Below, piece after piece: positions 20,425 to 29,776 of a DNA stretch of 64,000 bases (the stretch's first letter is position 1; each line of letters opens with the position of its first letter). The translations under genes were made by a program, and so were the position numbers. This DNA is from Alkalibacterium sp. AK22 (lineage in GTDB: Bacteria; Bacillota; Bacilli; Lactobacillales; Carnobacteriaceae_A): the NCBI RefSeq assembly GCF_000585255.1, contig NZ_JANL01000014.1:38303-102302 (forward strand), given 5' to 3'. Below the pieces are notes generated by a model. The model searched no databases, was not told the origin of the DNA, and saw only the letters and a program-made list of their open reading frames with translations.

Positions 20425-21162
20425 ATGGCGGGCGTAAGCTCTAAAAAGAATACAAAAAAAATAAAGGATATCGAAGACATCAAGGATTATATGAGTCGAA
20501 AATTCAGGAAGCCCAAGAATTTGTTTGTGTTGGCAGTAACGCTAACGGTTCCTTTTTTATTTCTTGTGGTTATGAGCTTTTATGAATGGGGCTTTATTGG
20601 TGCTCTGGACGAAACCATTGGCCTCAGGCTGCACGGGAGCCAAGATACACTGCTGACCCGGTTTTTCATAGGTTTGACGAGGATGGGTGATGCTTGGTTT
20701 GTTGCCCTGTTTGCCACCTTTTTCTCATTGTATATCTGGCGGGTCCGAAAGCATGCACGCCTGTCAATATGGTATTTTCTGACGGTCAGCATCGGTGCCG
20801 GGGGGGTCAATCAGCTAGTGAAAGTATTTTTCCGTCGGCCGAGGCCTACACATGTCGAGCATCTGATTGTGCACGGTGGATACTCTTTCCCGAGTGGACA
20901 CGCCATGGGAGCGGCCATAGCATACGGGGCACTGCTGTTTTTGATTATCCGTGCCAGCCGGACATGGGTGCCAACGGTGGTCGGTTCACTGATACTGGTT
21001 CCATTCATTTTACTGATGGGTATCAGTCGGGTTTATCTGGGACTGCACTATCCTTCTGATATCATCGGCGGTTACTCTCTAGGGCTAGCAGTCCTATCCA
21101 TGAGTATCGGCCTTTATAGTGCTTCATTGAAAGACAAGGGATATAAAAAAGGACAGCGTTAA
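20425..21162 (+). CDS. PAP2-family membrane phosphatase
   Basis: 245 residues with about six transmembrane helices and the complete phosphatase signature: KVFFRRPRP near 133-141, YSFPSGHAMG near 155-164 and SRVYLGLHYPSD near 202-213. Members act on undecaprenyl pyrophosphate or phosphatidylglycerol phosphate at the outer membrane face. A basic N-terminal tail of about 40 residues precedes the first helix. The choice between lipid-carrier recycling and phospholipid synthesis cannot be made from sequence. Confidence 0.9.
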   Translation: MAGVSSKKNTKKIKDIEDIKDYMSRKFRKPKNLFVLAVTLTVPFLFLVVMSFYEWGFIGALDETIGLRLHGSQDTLLTRFFIGLTRMGDAWFVALFATFFSLYIWRVRKHARLSIWYFLTVSIGAGGVNQLVKVFFRRPRPTHVEHLIVHGGYSFPSGHAMGAAIAYGALLFLIIRASRTWVPTVVGSLILVPFILLMGISRVYLGLHYPSDIIGGYSLGLAVLSMSIGLYSASLKDKGYKKGQR

Positions 21163-21192
21163 GTCAAATTGACTTTGCTGTCCTTTTTTATG
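21145..21192. terminator. Terminator after the PAP2 phosphatase gene
   Basis: AAAAAAGGACAGC and GCTGTCCTTTTTT form the stem; the inner GTCAA/TTGAC also pairs. The 5' arm overlaps the last codons. A-rich and T-rich flanks suggest use from both strands. Confidence 0.85.
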
Positions 21193-21197
21193 CTTTA

Positions 21198-21395
21198 TTA
21201 GATAATACCGATGATCATTGCAATTGAACCGAAGGCCACAGCCGTCCAGTTGAGCCCTTTTTCAGGTGTCAACAGTCCTAGCGCTCCCAGAATCATAGCT
21301 ACAATACCCAGCGGGATGTTCCATACAAAAAAGCCGATTACAGCTAGTGCCATGGCAGTCCAGCCAATCAATTTACCTAATCTGTCTGATCCCAT
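21198..21395 (-). CDS. Small two- or three-helix membrane protein, 65 residues
   Basis: Very hydrophobic, Gly-rich protein (GWTAMALAVIGFFVWNIP, IVAMILGALGLLTPEKG, TAVAFGSIAMIIGII). It looks like the short DUF4190-like or GlsB-neighbour proteins of Firmicutes, without a known function. AAGGAGAGG precedes the ATG at 21395 on the minus strand, and it ends just before a bidirectional terminator, so the gene is well supported. Confidence 0.75.
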   Translation of the reverse strand: MGSDRLGKLIGWTAMALAVIGFFVWNIPLGIVAMILGALGLLTPEKGLNWTAVAFGSIAMIIGII

Positions 21396-21463
21396 ATTGT
21401 CCTCTCCTTGTCTACCCAGCGTACTTACTTAAAAAGTATACCTTACTTATGCGGGACAGACAA

Positions 21464-22597
21464 TTATCTGTCTCGTTTTTTGACATACTGACCGATTGGA
21501 TAGTCCTCTACGGGAAGTTCCGGAGGGATGCCCTGGACCAGTTGTGCTAGACATTTTCCAACTAAAGGTCCGGCAGTCAGACCGGTCGAGCCTAGTCCGC
21601 TGGCGGCGTAGGCATGCGGCAAGCCGGGGACTTCGCCAAAGAAGGGTGCGTAGTCTGATGTATAAGCTCGAGTGCCTGAGCGGTAGTTGCTGACTTTGGC
21701 CTGGGACAGCTGTTGTGAGAAAGAGCCAGCTGTTTCATCGATGAGTGTTCTGACTTTGCTTTCGTCAATACTCAAGTCAAAGCCCTGGTCATTTTCATGG
21801 GTAGCACCAATGACCACTCTTCCTTGTTCAAAAGGGATAATATCAGCTTCTCCTTGAGGCATGACGACGGGCCAGCTACCTGTTTCAAAATCGGTCAACT
21901 CGAGCACAGCCAGCTGCCCTTTTTGCGGCCGGATGTCTACCTCATAGTTCAGAGGTTCAAGGAGCATAGGTAACCAGGCTGCAGAAGAGAGAACAACCGA
22001 ATCAAAGAGCTGATCAGACTCGTCGGCGCGGATGGTGTACTTGTCGCCAGTTTGAGCAAGTTCTGCCCGTTTGCGGATGAGGGTTGCACCGTTTTCAACA
22101 GCAGTATGCAAAAGCAAATCTACTAGTTTGCCGCCGTCGACCCGAGCGCCTCCAGAAGCCCAGAGGGCAGAATCGCTGCCTTCATAAACAGGAATTTTAT
22201 TTCGAATCTCCTCTGATGACAAAATCTTAAGGTCACCAATCTCGGGTGCATCCAGCCGCCTTTTTTCTCCAATCGCTAGCATCTCTCTTAAATACTCCGG
22301 CTTTTTTTTGATGAGGAGGGTCCCAACGTTTCTGTAGACGAAAGGGGAAACCGCGTCTCCACCCATCACATCACACAAAAAGCCGGGATAAAAAGCGGCT
22401 CCTTCTTTCACCATGCGGTACCATTTTTTATTTCGGCGTCTAGACAGCCAGGGGCTGATAATTCCGGCTGCCGCATAAGTACCCTGGCCGGTCCCTTCAT
22501 CATAAATGGTCAGTTTTATCGATGGATCTTTGCTCAATTCGAAAGCAGCCGAGGCACCAACTACGCCGGCGCCGATAATTGCTACATGTTTTGTCAT
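21464..22597 (-). CDS. FAD-dependent amino-acid oxidase (DAO family)
   Basis: 377 residues with the dinucleotide motif VAIIGAGVVGASAAFELS at the N-terminus and the DAO-family C-terminal segment YAASGLGSTGLTAGPLVG. The family includes glycine oxidase (ThiO), D-amino-acid dehydrogenases and sarcosine oxidase; no thiamine genes adjoin it, so ThiO is not supported. It acts as a flavoprotein oxidising an amine or amino acid; the substrate is unknown. It is likely a single-gene unit. Confidence 0.8.
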   Translation of the reverse strand: MTKHVAIIGAGVVGASAAFELSKDPSIKLTIYDEGTGQGTYAAAGIISPWLSRRRNKKWYRMVKEGAAFYPGFLCDVMGGDAVSPFVYRNVGTLLIKKKPEYLREMLAIGEKRRLDAPEIGDLKILSSEEIRNKIPVYEGSDSALWASGGARVDGGKLVDLLLHTAVENGATLIRKRAELAQTGDKYTIRADESDQLFDSVVLSSAAWLPMLLEPLNYEVDIRPQKGQLAVLELTDFETGSWPVVMPQGEADIIPFEQGRVVIGATHENDQGFDLSIDESKVRTLIDETAGSFSQQLSQAKVSNYRSGTRAYTSDYAPFFGEVPGLPHAYAASGLGSTGLTAGPLVGKCLAQLVQGIPPELPVEDYPIGQYVKKRDR

Positions 22598-22805
22598 CTT
22601 GAAACAACCTTTCTACATGGATTTCGTCTTTAGTGTACCATGACTGGATAAAAAATCGACTGCAGACTTATTGACTTGTAGAGATTGATTACAGATCAAA
22701 AAAAGGGTTAGCTGTTCTGCCGGCTTTCAGCTGAAATACGAGCAGTTTCTATTCCTTTTTTGTATAATGTAATGAATGACCGACATAATTGGATACGGGG
22801 GGCGA

Positions 22806-24269
22806 ATGGAAATGAAATTCAATAGTGAGGATTACTTGGAGGATCAGCTGAAAAAGCAGTTTGATCAGGAAGTAAAGACGACCTGCAAGCAGGAATTGAA
22901 CAGGCAGTTATTTGAAGTCAGTGAAGAACTTGAAAAAAAGGTCGTCTGCAGAAGTATCGAGGCGCTTCAGCAGATGGTCAGGCAGCAAGTCCTGACTTAT
23001 GCAGACATTACCGAGTGCTTCTGGAACAGGGCGGTGCGGCTGCAAGAGTATAATGCCGTTATCTCACTAAATCCCGATGTGGTAAAGCAGGCAGAGAAGT
23101 TAAGTTACAGTGAGGAACACGGACCACTGTACGGCATGCCGGTTTTGATCAAAGACAATATTTGTACAGAGGGTATGCCGACAACAGCTGGTGCAGCTGT
23201 TCTGCAGGATTTTGTAAGGGAAAAAGAGGCTGAACTGATTTCAAATCTGAAAGAGGCTGGGGCTTTGATTCTGGGCAAGGCCAATTTGACCGAATGGGCC
23301 AACTTTATGTCCACAGACAGTTCCAACGGCTATTCAGCTGTTGGGGGACAGACCCGACATGCGCACGGTCGTTTTGATGTGGGGGGGTCAAGTGCTGGCA
23401 GTTCGGTTGCTGTAGCTCTATGTATGGCTCCTGTAGCAGTTGGGACGGAAACAGCTGGCTCAATCATTTATCCGGCCAGTCAGAATGGGGTTGTCGGTCT
23501 GAAGCCGACTCAGGGACTAATTGCTCAGGACGGTATTATTCCGATATCAGTTACTCAGGATACGGCTGGACCTATGGCCAAAACGGTTAAGGATACCTAT
23601 GCCTTGCTCCAGGGTATGACGACTTTGAATGAAGAGCTTCCCAAATGGAACGTCACTGCACTGGATGCATGCAAGGTGGGAGTGATCGATAATTTGGAGC
23701 TAACGGATACCTACAGAAAAGAGGATGAGCGGATCATCGAGGAGGCAGAAGAAGCGCTGGATGAAGCGGGGGCCATCGTCCGTGAATACTCTGTTTTAAA
23801 AGAAGCTTTGACAATCGACTACTTGCCGGTTTTGAAACATGAATTTTCAAGAGGAGTGAGTCGTTTCTTTTCTGAAGCTACAGACCGGAAACTGACTCTG
23901 GAAGAAGTAATTACGTTCAACGAAGAGGACATGGAAGAAAGAGCCCCTTTCAATCAGGAACTGCTGATCCAGTCTGTTGCTGATAAAACTACACCAAAAG
24001 CCAACCAGAAACGCGTCGATGCCAATTGCGACAAGGCACGTGCAGCTTTGGATCAAGCTTTTGAAGAAGTGGATGTACTGCTGACGCTAAGCAATTATGC
24101 CACAAGCCTGTACGTCGCATCCGGCTATCCGGCTGTCACTTTGCCGGGCTTCAAGCGGACAAGTGGCGAGCCTGTAGGAGTGACGCTGATTGGTCAGGAA
24201 GGTCAGGATGTCCGACTGCTGGAAATGGCCTATGCTCTGGAACAGGCAATCAGTCACCATGTAGAATAA
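22806..24269 (+). CDS. Amidase-signature-family amidase
   Basis: Hydrolyses a carboxamide bond. The Ser-cisSer-Lys triad is visible: Lys in GMPVLIKDNI, cis-Ser in GTETAGSIIYPAS and nucleophile Ser in that same block, with GGSSAGSSVAVA before it. A 60-residue N-terminal helical extension precedes the domain. GatA is unlikely because gatB and gatC are not beside it and the sequence between motifs differs; peptide or aliphatic amidase is more likely. Starts at 22806 and 22812 are both in frame behind GGGGGG, so the exact start is uncertain by two codons. Confidence 0.82.
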   Translation: MEMKFNSEDYLEDQLKKQFDQEVKTTCKQELNRQLFEVSEELEKKVVCRSIEALQQMVRQQVLTYADITECFWNRAVRLQEYNAVISLNPDVVKQAEKLSYSEEHGPLYGMPVLIKDNICTEGMPTTAGAAVLQDFVREKEAELISNLKEAGALILGKANLTEWANFMSTDSSNGYSAVGGQTRHAHGRFDVGGSSAGSSVAVALCMAPVAVGTETAGSIIYPASQNGVVGLKPTQGLIAQDGIIPISVTQDTAGPMAKTVKDTYALLQGMTTLNEELPKWNVTALDACKVGVIDNLELTDTYRKEDERIIEEAEEALDEAGAIVREYSVLKEALTIDYLPVLKHEFSRGVSRFFSEATDRKLTLEEVITFNEEDMEERAPFNQELLIQSVADKTTPKANQKRVDANCDKARAALDQAFEEVDVLLTLSNYATSLYVASGYPAVTLPGFKRTSGEPVGVTLIGQEGQDVRLLEMAYALEQAISHHVE

Positions 24270-24399
24270 GACGGTCATCTTGAGCAGATAAAGCCAAATA
24301 AATAATATGAGAAAAAAATCATTTGTTTTTAATTATTATATAGTAATTTATTTTATCTTCCTTTAGAATGTAGAGTACATCATAATTAGGGGAGATAGT

Positions 24400-25644
24400 A
24401 TGGGGAAAACAGCAATTGTAAATGGTAGACTGATCAATGGTCTGGGAGGAGAACCAGTTGAAAACGGCCTGGTGATTTACGAAGGAAACCGACTGATTTA
24501 CGCAGGAGAAGCGGAGGGCTACACTCTTGATGGTGCAGAAGAGCTGCTCGATGCGCAAGGGGGAACCATTCTTCCTGGACTGATTGATGCCCACGTTCAT
24601 ATCATGATGGAATACACAGGGGTTCAGAAGCGTCTGGAGACTCCATTTTCTTATAAATTTTATCAGGCAGCTCAGTATATGCGAAAGACACTGGACGCTG
24701 GGATCACGTCGGTTAGAGATGCTTTGGGTGCGGACTTGGGGGTCAAGCAGGCGGTCGAAGACGGTCTACTTGCTGGTCCCCGTCTACAGCTTAGTATTAA
24801 CGCTTTAACTATTACAGGAGGCCATGGTGACGGCTATACGACTTCCGGGCAGACGGTTGAACTGCTGCAGGCAGATTATCCCGGAATGCCGGACGGACGG
24901 GCAGATGGCGTAGAAGCTGTGCGCAAGAAAGTAAGAGAGATGCTCCGGGCTGGAGCAGAGGTAATCAAGGTGCATGCCACCGGAGGTGTACTCAGCCCAA
25001 CCGATCATCCGGAGTTTACTCAGTTTTCACTGGATGAGCTGAAGGTGATTGTCGAGGAGGCCCGTTTTAGAAAAGGAATCCGCGTCATGGCCCACGCCCA
25101 GGGAGCGGAAGGCATCAAACAGGCAGTCCGCGCTGGCATTCATTCAATTGAGCATGGTATTTTTCTGGACGATGAAGCAATCGAACTGATGAAAGAAAAG
25201 GGCACCTTCTTGGTCCCTACTCTTTTGGCACCGGTGTCTGTACTGGAACTGGCTGCAGCGTCTGATATGCCGGCTTCCGCAGTGGAAAAATCTAAAGAGG
25301 TTATTGAGATCCATAAGGAAAGTGTAGCCAAAGCTTACAAGGCGGGTGTCAAAATCGCCATGGGGACGGATGCGGGGGTTATGCCCCACGGATTAAATCT
25401 GAGAGAACTGGAGTTGATGACTGAGGTCGGGATGACGCCGATGGAAGCTATCGTGGCAACGACTAGAACAGCGGCAGAGTGTCTTGGCTGGGAAAATCAA
25501 GTCGGCAGCCTTGAGAAAGGCAAGCTGGCGGACATCGTGATTGTCAGGGGTAATCCTCTGGAAGATATTGCCAGTTTATCGGATACAGATACGATTCAGC
25601 TCGTAGTTAAAGACGGTCACATTGAAAAGAACCTGTTGGACTGA
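24400..25644 (+). CDS. Metal-dependent amidohydrolase (imidazolonepropionase/prolidase-like)
   Basis: 414 residues with the complete binuclear amidohydrolase metal set: HVH in DAHVHIMM near 66, a likely carboxylated Lys in VIKVHATGG, His in MAHAQG, His in HSIEHG and Asp in GTDAGVMPHG. This pattern is of the Xaa-Pro/carnosine-type and imidazolonepropionase-like subgroup of soluble amidohydrolases. It follows the amidase by 130 nt and could act on the same kind of nitrogen compound; the real substrate is unknown. GGGGAG precedes the ATG. Confidence 0.85.
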   Translation: MGKTAIVNGRLINGLGGEPVENGLVIYEGNRLIYAGEAEGYTLDGAEELLDAQGGTILPGLIDAHVHIMMEYTGVQKRLETPFSYKFYQAAQYMRKTLDAGITSVRDALGADLGVKQAVEDGLLAGPRLQLSINALTITGGHGDGYTTSGQTVELLQADYPGMPDGRADGVEAVRKKVREMLRAGAEVIKVHATGGVLSPTDHPEFTQFSLDELKVIVEEARFRKGIRVMAHAQGAEGIKQAVRAGIHSIEHGIFLDDEAIELMKEKGTFLVPTLLAPVSVLELAAASDMPASAVEKSKEVIEIHKESVAKAYKAGVKIAMGTDAGVMPHGLNLRELELMTEVGMTPMEAIVATTRTAAECLGWENQVGSLEKGKLADIVIVRGNPLEDIASLSDTDTIQLVVKDGHIEKNLLD

Positions 25645-25965
25645 AGATACACAAAAAGCGGTATAAGGAGACAGCCGACCTAGTCGGCTGTTTTTTTGTG
25701 GGGAATGCGTGCTCTCAAGCTGACAGCAAGCCAGCAGGGTTGAGACAGGACCACTTTGCAACCAGAAAAATGGTAGATGGGGACGTTAAAGCAACTGCTA
25801 GGAGTCAGAAGAGAAAGCGAAAACTGACGGGCTGTCAGCAAGTGACTGAGGTAAGGCCAGCAGGTGGATGTGTTTCAGCTGTTCATTTTCATAGAAAGAT
25901 CAGCTGAACAAAAAAATAAGAATTCAGCCAAAAAGACAATGAATATAGTGAAGGAGGTGAAAAAA
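25645..25965. other. 321-bp intergenic region
   Basis: After the terminator at 25671-25697 no gene is supported. An 8-bp inverted repeat TTCAGCTG (25874-25881)/CAGCTGAA (25901-25908) with a 19-nt loop lies in the leader of the NERD gene. The ribosome binding site AAGGAGGTG is at 25951-25959. Confidence 0.5.
25671..25697 (+). terminator. Terminator after the amidohydrolase
   Basis: ACAGCCGAC, loop CTA, GTCGGCTGT, followed by seven T. Confidence 0.92.
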
Positions 25966-26928
25966 ATGGAGATAGTGAAAGAAAGAGAAGTGCCACACCT
26001 ACTCAAAGGGCTGACTTATCTGGATAAGCGTTCAGTGATGAAGGAGGCTGACAAGCAGTATTTAACTTCTCTGCAAAAGAACTTTGACGGAGCGAACGAT
26101 TTTGATGCAAAGGTAAATACTTTGGTCAATAGGGAAGTGATTGTACTAAATGATCTGCTGCTGTGCAACAAGGGGCTGACCTTCCAAATCGATACCCTGA
26201 TGCTAACCTCTCATCTGGTACATGTCTTTGAGGTGAAAAATTACGCCGGAGGCTATTTACGAAACCCTGACGGCTTCAGCACTATTTTGGGTCAGAAAAT
26301 AGCTGACCCGCTTCTTCAGCTTAAGCGGACTACCTCGTTTCTAATGCAACTATTGCAAGACTGGGCAAGTGAACTGAAAGTACAGGGGAATCTGGTTTTT
26401 GTCAATCCTGCCTTCACTCTTTATCAGGCACGCATAGAAGATCCGATTATTCTTCCCAGCCAGATTGATAGCTGCCTTGAGGCGCTCAATAGCCACAGCG
26501 GGGGACTTGAAAGGCAGCATTATCAACTGGCCAACCGACTGGTCAAGCTGCACGAAGCGCATGCCCCGCTGGAGAAACATCTGCCGTACTATTCCTATGA
26601 AGAACTGAAAAAAGGCTTATCCTGCAAGGCATGCGGCTCGTTTGAACTACTGATTACCCAGCGGTCCTGTTTCTGCAAATCCTGCTACGAAAAAAGTACA
26701 GTGACTGATGTGATTCTGGATAATATCGAGGAATTGCAGTTTCTTTTTCCGGATACTCCGCTGACAACGGCGACCGTCAATGAATGGTGTGGTGACGCGG
26801 TCCACTTCAGGCGGATGAGAAAAGTACTGAAAGATCATTTTGTTGCTAGTGGACAGACAAGTGGGCCTGTTTATGGAAAACCGTCCCATGTGTATTATGA
26901 GAGTCCACCGGTTCGCAAGAGTAAATGA
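25966..26928 (+). CDS. NERD-domain protein with C-terminal zinc finger
   Basis: 320 residues. The middle (about 55-150) is a NERD (nuclease-related) domain: FDAKVNTLVNREVIVLNDLLL, DTLMLTSHLVHVFEVKNYAGG (with the Asp and Glu-x-Lys of a PD-(D/E)xK fold) and LGQKIADPLLQLKRT. Near 222-245 is CKACGSF...CFCKSC, a four-Cys zinc ribbon, then a region ending in VNEWCGDAVHFRRMRKVLK, perhaps helix-turn-helix-like. The ATG at 25966 behind AAGGAGGTG is used in place of an upstream in-frame start. A decayed second copy lies at 48755-49717. A DNA-processing role is inference. Confidence 0.8.
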   Translation: MEIVKEREVPHLLKGLTYLDKRSVMKEADKQYLTSLQKNFDGANDFDAKVNTLVNREVIVLNDLLLCNKGLTFQIDTLMLTSHLVHVFEVKNYAGGYLRNPDGFSTILGQKIADPLLQLKRTTSFLMQLLQDWASELKVQGNLVFVNPAFTLYQARIEDPIILPSQIDSCLEALNSHSGGLERQHYQLANRLVKLHEAHAPLEKHLPYYSYEELKKGLSCKACGSFELLITQRSCFCKSCYEKSTVTDVILDNIEELQFLFPDTPLTTATVNEWCGDAVHFRRMRKVLKDHFVASGQTSGPVYGKPSHVYYESPPVRKSK

Positions 26929-27049
26929 TCCTGTTTTTTAATAGGCTGTTTATATGACAAAAAAGTGGACAGTGAAAGAACACTCTTTTCCATGTCCAGG
27001 GAGTAAGTCAGCCTATAAAAAAGAGCACCAAAAGACGGTGAGTGCACCG

Positions 27050-27091
27050 GCATGTTTGAAGTGTAACCTGACAGGTGGCCTTCAAACATGC
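27050..27091. repeat. 12-bp inverted repeat in the NERD/metQ convergent gap
   Basis: GCATGTTTGAAG (27050-27061) and CTTCAAACATGC (27080-27091) are perfect complements, with an inner ACCTG/CAGGT. No T-run follows directly. On the minus strand, CACCGTCTTTTGGTG followed by T-rich sequence nearby may be the actual metQ terminator. Confidence 0.6.
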
Positions 27092-27196
27092 AGTACTCCT
27101 CGACGTATCTTCCAGAGCTCTTTGGTCTTTTTTGGGTGTTCGTTTAACAAGGTATGTTGACAATCAAGTATATAGACTCAGGCAACTGTTCGCAGC

Positions 27197-28090
27197 TTAG
27201 TTGTTTACTTCAAAAGCAGGTTCTAGGTGGCCGTTTTCAGCCAGTTCTTCCAGAAAATCATACACTTCCTGGCTGGTAAAGGCTGCTTGGAGAGCCTGGA
27301 TGGCATCTGAGTCCTGGTTATCTTCTCGGGCTACCAGCTGGATAGCGAATGTGAAGTCGTTATCGTCTTCTAGAAAAACAGCATCCGCTGGAGTTAAATC
27401 AACCGATGCAATATATGTCGGTAGATTGAAGACCAGTTCTACCCCGTCTTGGTAGGCAGAAGACAGATTGAGAAGGTCGATAGGTGTGAAAGTGAACTCA
27501 TATGGGTTTTCTTCTACATCGTCAACCGTTGCTTCAAAGCCGACGCCGTCCGCCAAAGTAATCAGGTCGTAATCCGCGAGAATCATCAATGCTCGTGCTT
27601 CGTTAGTCGGATCGCTTGGAATTGCTACTTCGGCACCTTCTTCGATATCATCGATTGAATCATAAACAGGCGAATAGAAACCAACAATAGCATCATAAAT
27701 CGGCTGGATAGCGACTAGGTTTCCGTCACGCTCTGCGTTAAACATTTCCATGAAGGGTTCATGCTGAGCAAAGCTGGCATCCACTTCACCATTTAAGAGA
27801 GCTTCATTGTACTGGATATTATCTGATACTTCGACCAGTTCAACAGTGTAGCCATCCTCAATCACATCACCCGCAATTTCAACAATGTCTGTCATCGGGG
27901 GCAAATGAGAGGCGACTTGGATGACAACATCATCGTCATCTGTGCTGCTGTCCTCAGCTGATTCATCCGTAACTTCTTCTGTCGTGTCTTCATCGGTTCC
28001 AATTGGTTCTTCAGCAGGATCCTCGGCGGTCTCTCCACATGCTGCCAGCAGCAGGACGGTACTTCCTAATAGCAAACTTTTTCTGATCAT
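27197..28090 (-). CDS. metQ: MetQ-type substrate-binding lipoprotein (NlpA family)
   Basis: Surface lipoprotein of a methionine-type ABC importer. Lipobox LLLAACG with the lipidated Cys18, then a strongly acidic linker of about 45 residues (runs of Asp, Glu, Ser, Thr), then the NlpA domain (VASHLPPMTDIVEIAGDVI, NEALLNGEVDASFAQHEPF, AIPSDPTNEARAL). The ATG at 28090 with AAGGAGAG is chosen; the longer frame has no ribosome binding site. It is the last gene of metNPQ. The ligand may be methionine or another amino acid or peptide. Confidence 0.88.
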   Translation of the reverse strand: MIRKSLLLGSTVLLLAACGETAEDPAEEPIGTDEDTTEEVTDESAEDSSTDDDDVVIQVASHLPPMTDIVEIAGDVIEDGYTVELVEVSDNIQYNEALLNGEVDASFAQHEPFMEMFNAERDGNLVAIQPIYDAIVGFYSPVYDSIDDIEEGAEVAIPSDPTNEARALMILADYDLITLADGVGFEATVDDVEENPYEFTFTPIDLLNLSSAYQDGVELVFNLPTYIASVDLTPADAVFLEDDNDFTFAIQLVAREDNQDSDAIQALQAAFTSQEVYDFLEELAENGHLEPAFEVNN

Positions 28091-28112
28091 AATGATTCTC
28101 TCCTTTATAATG

Positions 28113-28799
28113 TCATCGTTTATCCAGTTTTCTTGCAAGTTTTAGTCCAAGCCATTGAAAAAGTTCGACCAGCAAGATGATCAGAACAATGGCTGTATAC
28201 ATGATATCTGTTTCAAAACGCTGATAGCCAAAGCGGATGGCAAAATCACCGATTCCGCCGCCACCGACTACGCCCATTATGGTCGAGTAAGATACAAAAC
28301 TAATTACCGCAGTAGTAAAACCGATGACCAGGCTGCTTCTTGCTTCGACATACAGAAATTTAAACACTAGCTGTCGGTTGGTGGCGCCCATTGACTGAGC
28401 TGTTTCGGTAATGCCTTTTGGTACTTCCATCAGAGACTGTTCAACGAAACGAGCATACAAGGCAATCGCAATGACCACCATCGGAAAGGACGCCGCAATC
28501 GGGTCGCCAGTCGCTCTGCCGTAAACCTGTCGGATAAAGGGTTGCATAGCAATCACTAGCAACAGAAACGGAAAGGAGCGGATAGCATTCACCAAGACGT
28601 TCAGGATGCGGTTAGCCAGACGGTTAGCCATAGGACGACCGTCAGCAGTCATGTACAACAGAGTACCAACCGGAAGTCCAAGTAAAACAGCAGCAATCAT
28701 GGCAAAAAAGAGCATGATGCCTGTTTCCCACAAACTTTCCAACAACCGGGGGGTGAAATCAACGAGGCGTTCAAGATAGACAGGTAGCCATTCAGTCAT
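28113..28799 (-). CDS. metP: MetI/MetP-type ABC permease
   Basis: 228 residues with five to six transmembrane helices and the MetI-family inner-membrane component loop (NAIRSFPFLLLVIAMQPFI; SLMEVPKGITETAQSMGA is the EAA motif). It overlaps the end of metN by 8 nt, showing translational coupling, and is 22 nt from metQ. GGGAGG precedes the ATG. Confidence 0.92.
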   Translation of the reverse strand: MTEWLPVYLERLVDFTPRLLESLWETGIMLFFAMIAAVLLGLPVGTLLYMTADGRPMANRLANRILNVLVNAIRSFPFLLLVIAMQPFIRQVYGRATGDPIAASFPMVVIAIALYARFVEQSLMEVPKGITETAQSMGATNRQLVFKFLYVEARSSLVIGFTTAVISFVSYSTIMGVVGGGGIGDFAIRFGYQRFETDIMYTAIVLIILLVELFQWLGLKLARKLDKR

Positions 28800-29529
28800 C
28801 TGCCAGCACCTCCCGTGCCCGGTCCAGATAGGGCTTGATTGTCTTCTCGCTACTCGAACGGTTGATCTTGACGATTTGTCTGATTTCGCCGGCCTCCATC
28901 AGAGCGGCACGGTTGCAAAGAGACTTTACAACAGGCAGTTCATGGGTGACCACAACGATGGTCATCTTGAATTCCTGGTGAGCCTTTTTTAGTACGGCTA
29001 CAACTTCTTCAGTTGTATTCTGGTCCAGCGCCGAGGTCGGCTCATCGCAAAGCAGCAGTTTCGGTCGTGTGATCAGTGCCCGGGCAATACCGACCCGCTG
29101 CTTTTGACCCCCACTGAGTTCCTGGGGGTAGCTGTGTTTTTTATCTGACAAGCCAACAAAAGCAAGGACATCATCGAGTGTTAACGGATCAGCATAATCG
29201 TGCAGGGTCAAAGGCAACTTCACGTTGTCTGCAACAGTCAGGTTGTTCAACAGATTGAACTGCTGAAAAACCATCCCAATCTGTTTCTGTTCTTGTCGCA
29301 GCTCTTTCTTTGAAAGAGTGGTCAGGTCAGTTTGATCAACTTTAACTGTGCCTGAGTCGGGACGTTCCAGCATATTGACCATGCGCAGCAGGGTAGACTT
29401 GCCTGCCCCGCTCTCACCGATCACACCGAAAGCTTCACCGGTATCGATGGACAGGTCGACGGCATTCAGTGCCAGCAGGTTTTCTTGTCTGCTGGAAAAT
29501 GTTTTGGTGATATCACGGAGTTCTATCAA
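28792..29529 (-). CDS. metN: MetN-type ABC ATPase lacking the C-terminal regulatory domain
   Basis: 245 residues: Walker A GESGAGKST (near 39-47), signature LSGGQKQR, Walker B LLLCDEPTSALD. MetN proteins are usually about 340 residues because of a C-terminal NIL/ACT domain that senses methionine; here the chain ends about where that domain would begin. The start is TTG behind AAGGAGG at a spacing of 12 nt; no better in-frame start exists. Confidence 0.88.
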   Translation of the reverse strand: MIELRDITKTFSSRQENLLALNAVDLSIDTGEAFGVIGESGAGKSTLLRMVNMLERPDSGTVKVDQTDLTTLSKKELRQEQKQIGMVFQQFNLLNNLTVADNVKLPLTLHDYADPLTLDDVLAFVGLSDKKHSYPQELSGGQKQRVGIARALITRPKLLLCDEPTSALDQNTTEEVVAVLKKAHQEFKMTIVVVTHELPVVKSLCNRAALMEAGEIRQIVKINRSSSEKTIKPYLDRAREVLADD

Positions 29530-29580
29530 GGTATCATTCGACCTCCTTAGTTGACTGTCGCCACTTTGGCAACACAGATT

Positions 29581-29609
29581 ATTATAATGAGGATACTAAA
29601 AGTAAGCAA
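29581..29609 (-). promoter_or_regulatory. Sigma-A promoter of metNPQ
   Basis: Minus strand TTGCTT, 17-nt spacer, TATAAT. The leader is only about 45 nt long, too short for an S-box or T-box. Confidence 0.7.
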
Positions 29610-29776
29610 TCCATAAACAAAGGACAATGAACAAAAAATCAGGAAGGAGATAAACAAAATCCCTTTAAGACTATAGGGACGGGATTTAGGCTGTCTTCTA
29701 GCAGCAGCTGAGCAGGGAGGGAAAGATGAAAAGATGAATTTTTTATACAATATTGTATTTTAATGTTTTTAGACAG

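Noticed and set aside
29547..29750. 67-codon minus-strand frame upstream of metN with one hydrophobic stretch
   Set aside because: TTG start without ribosome binding site, and it overlaps the metNPQ promoter.
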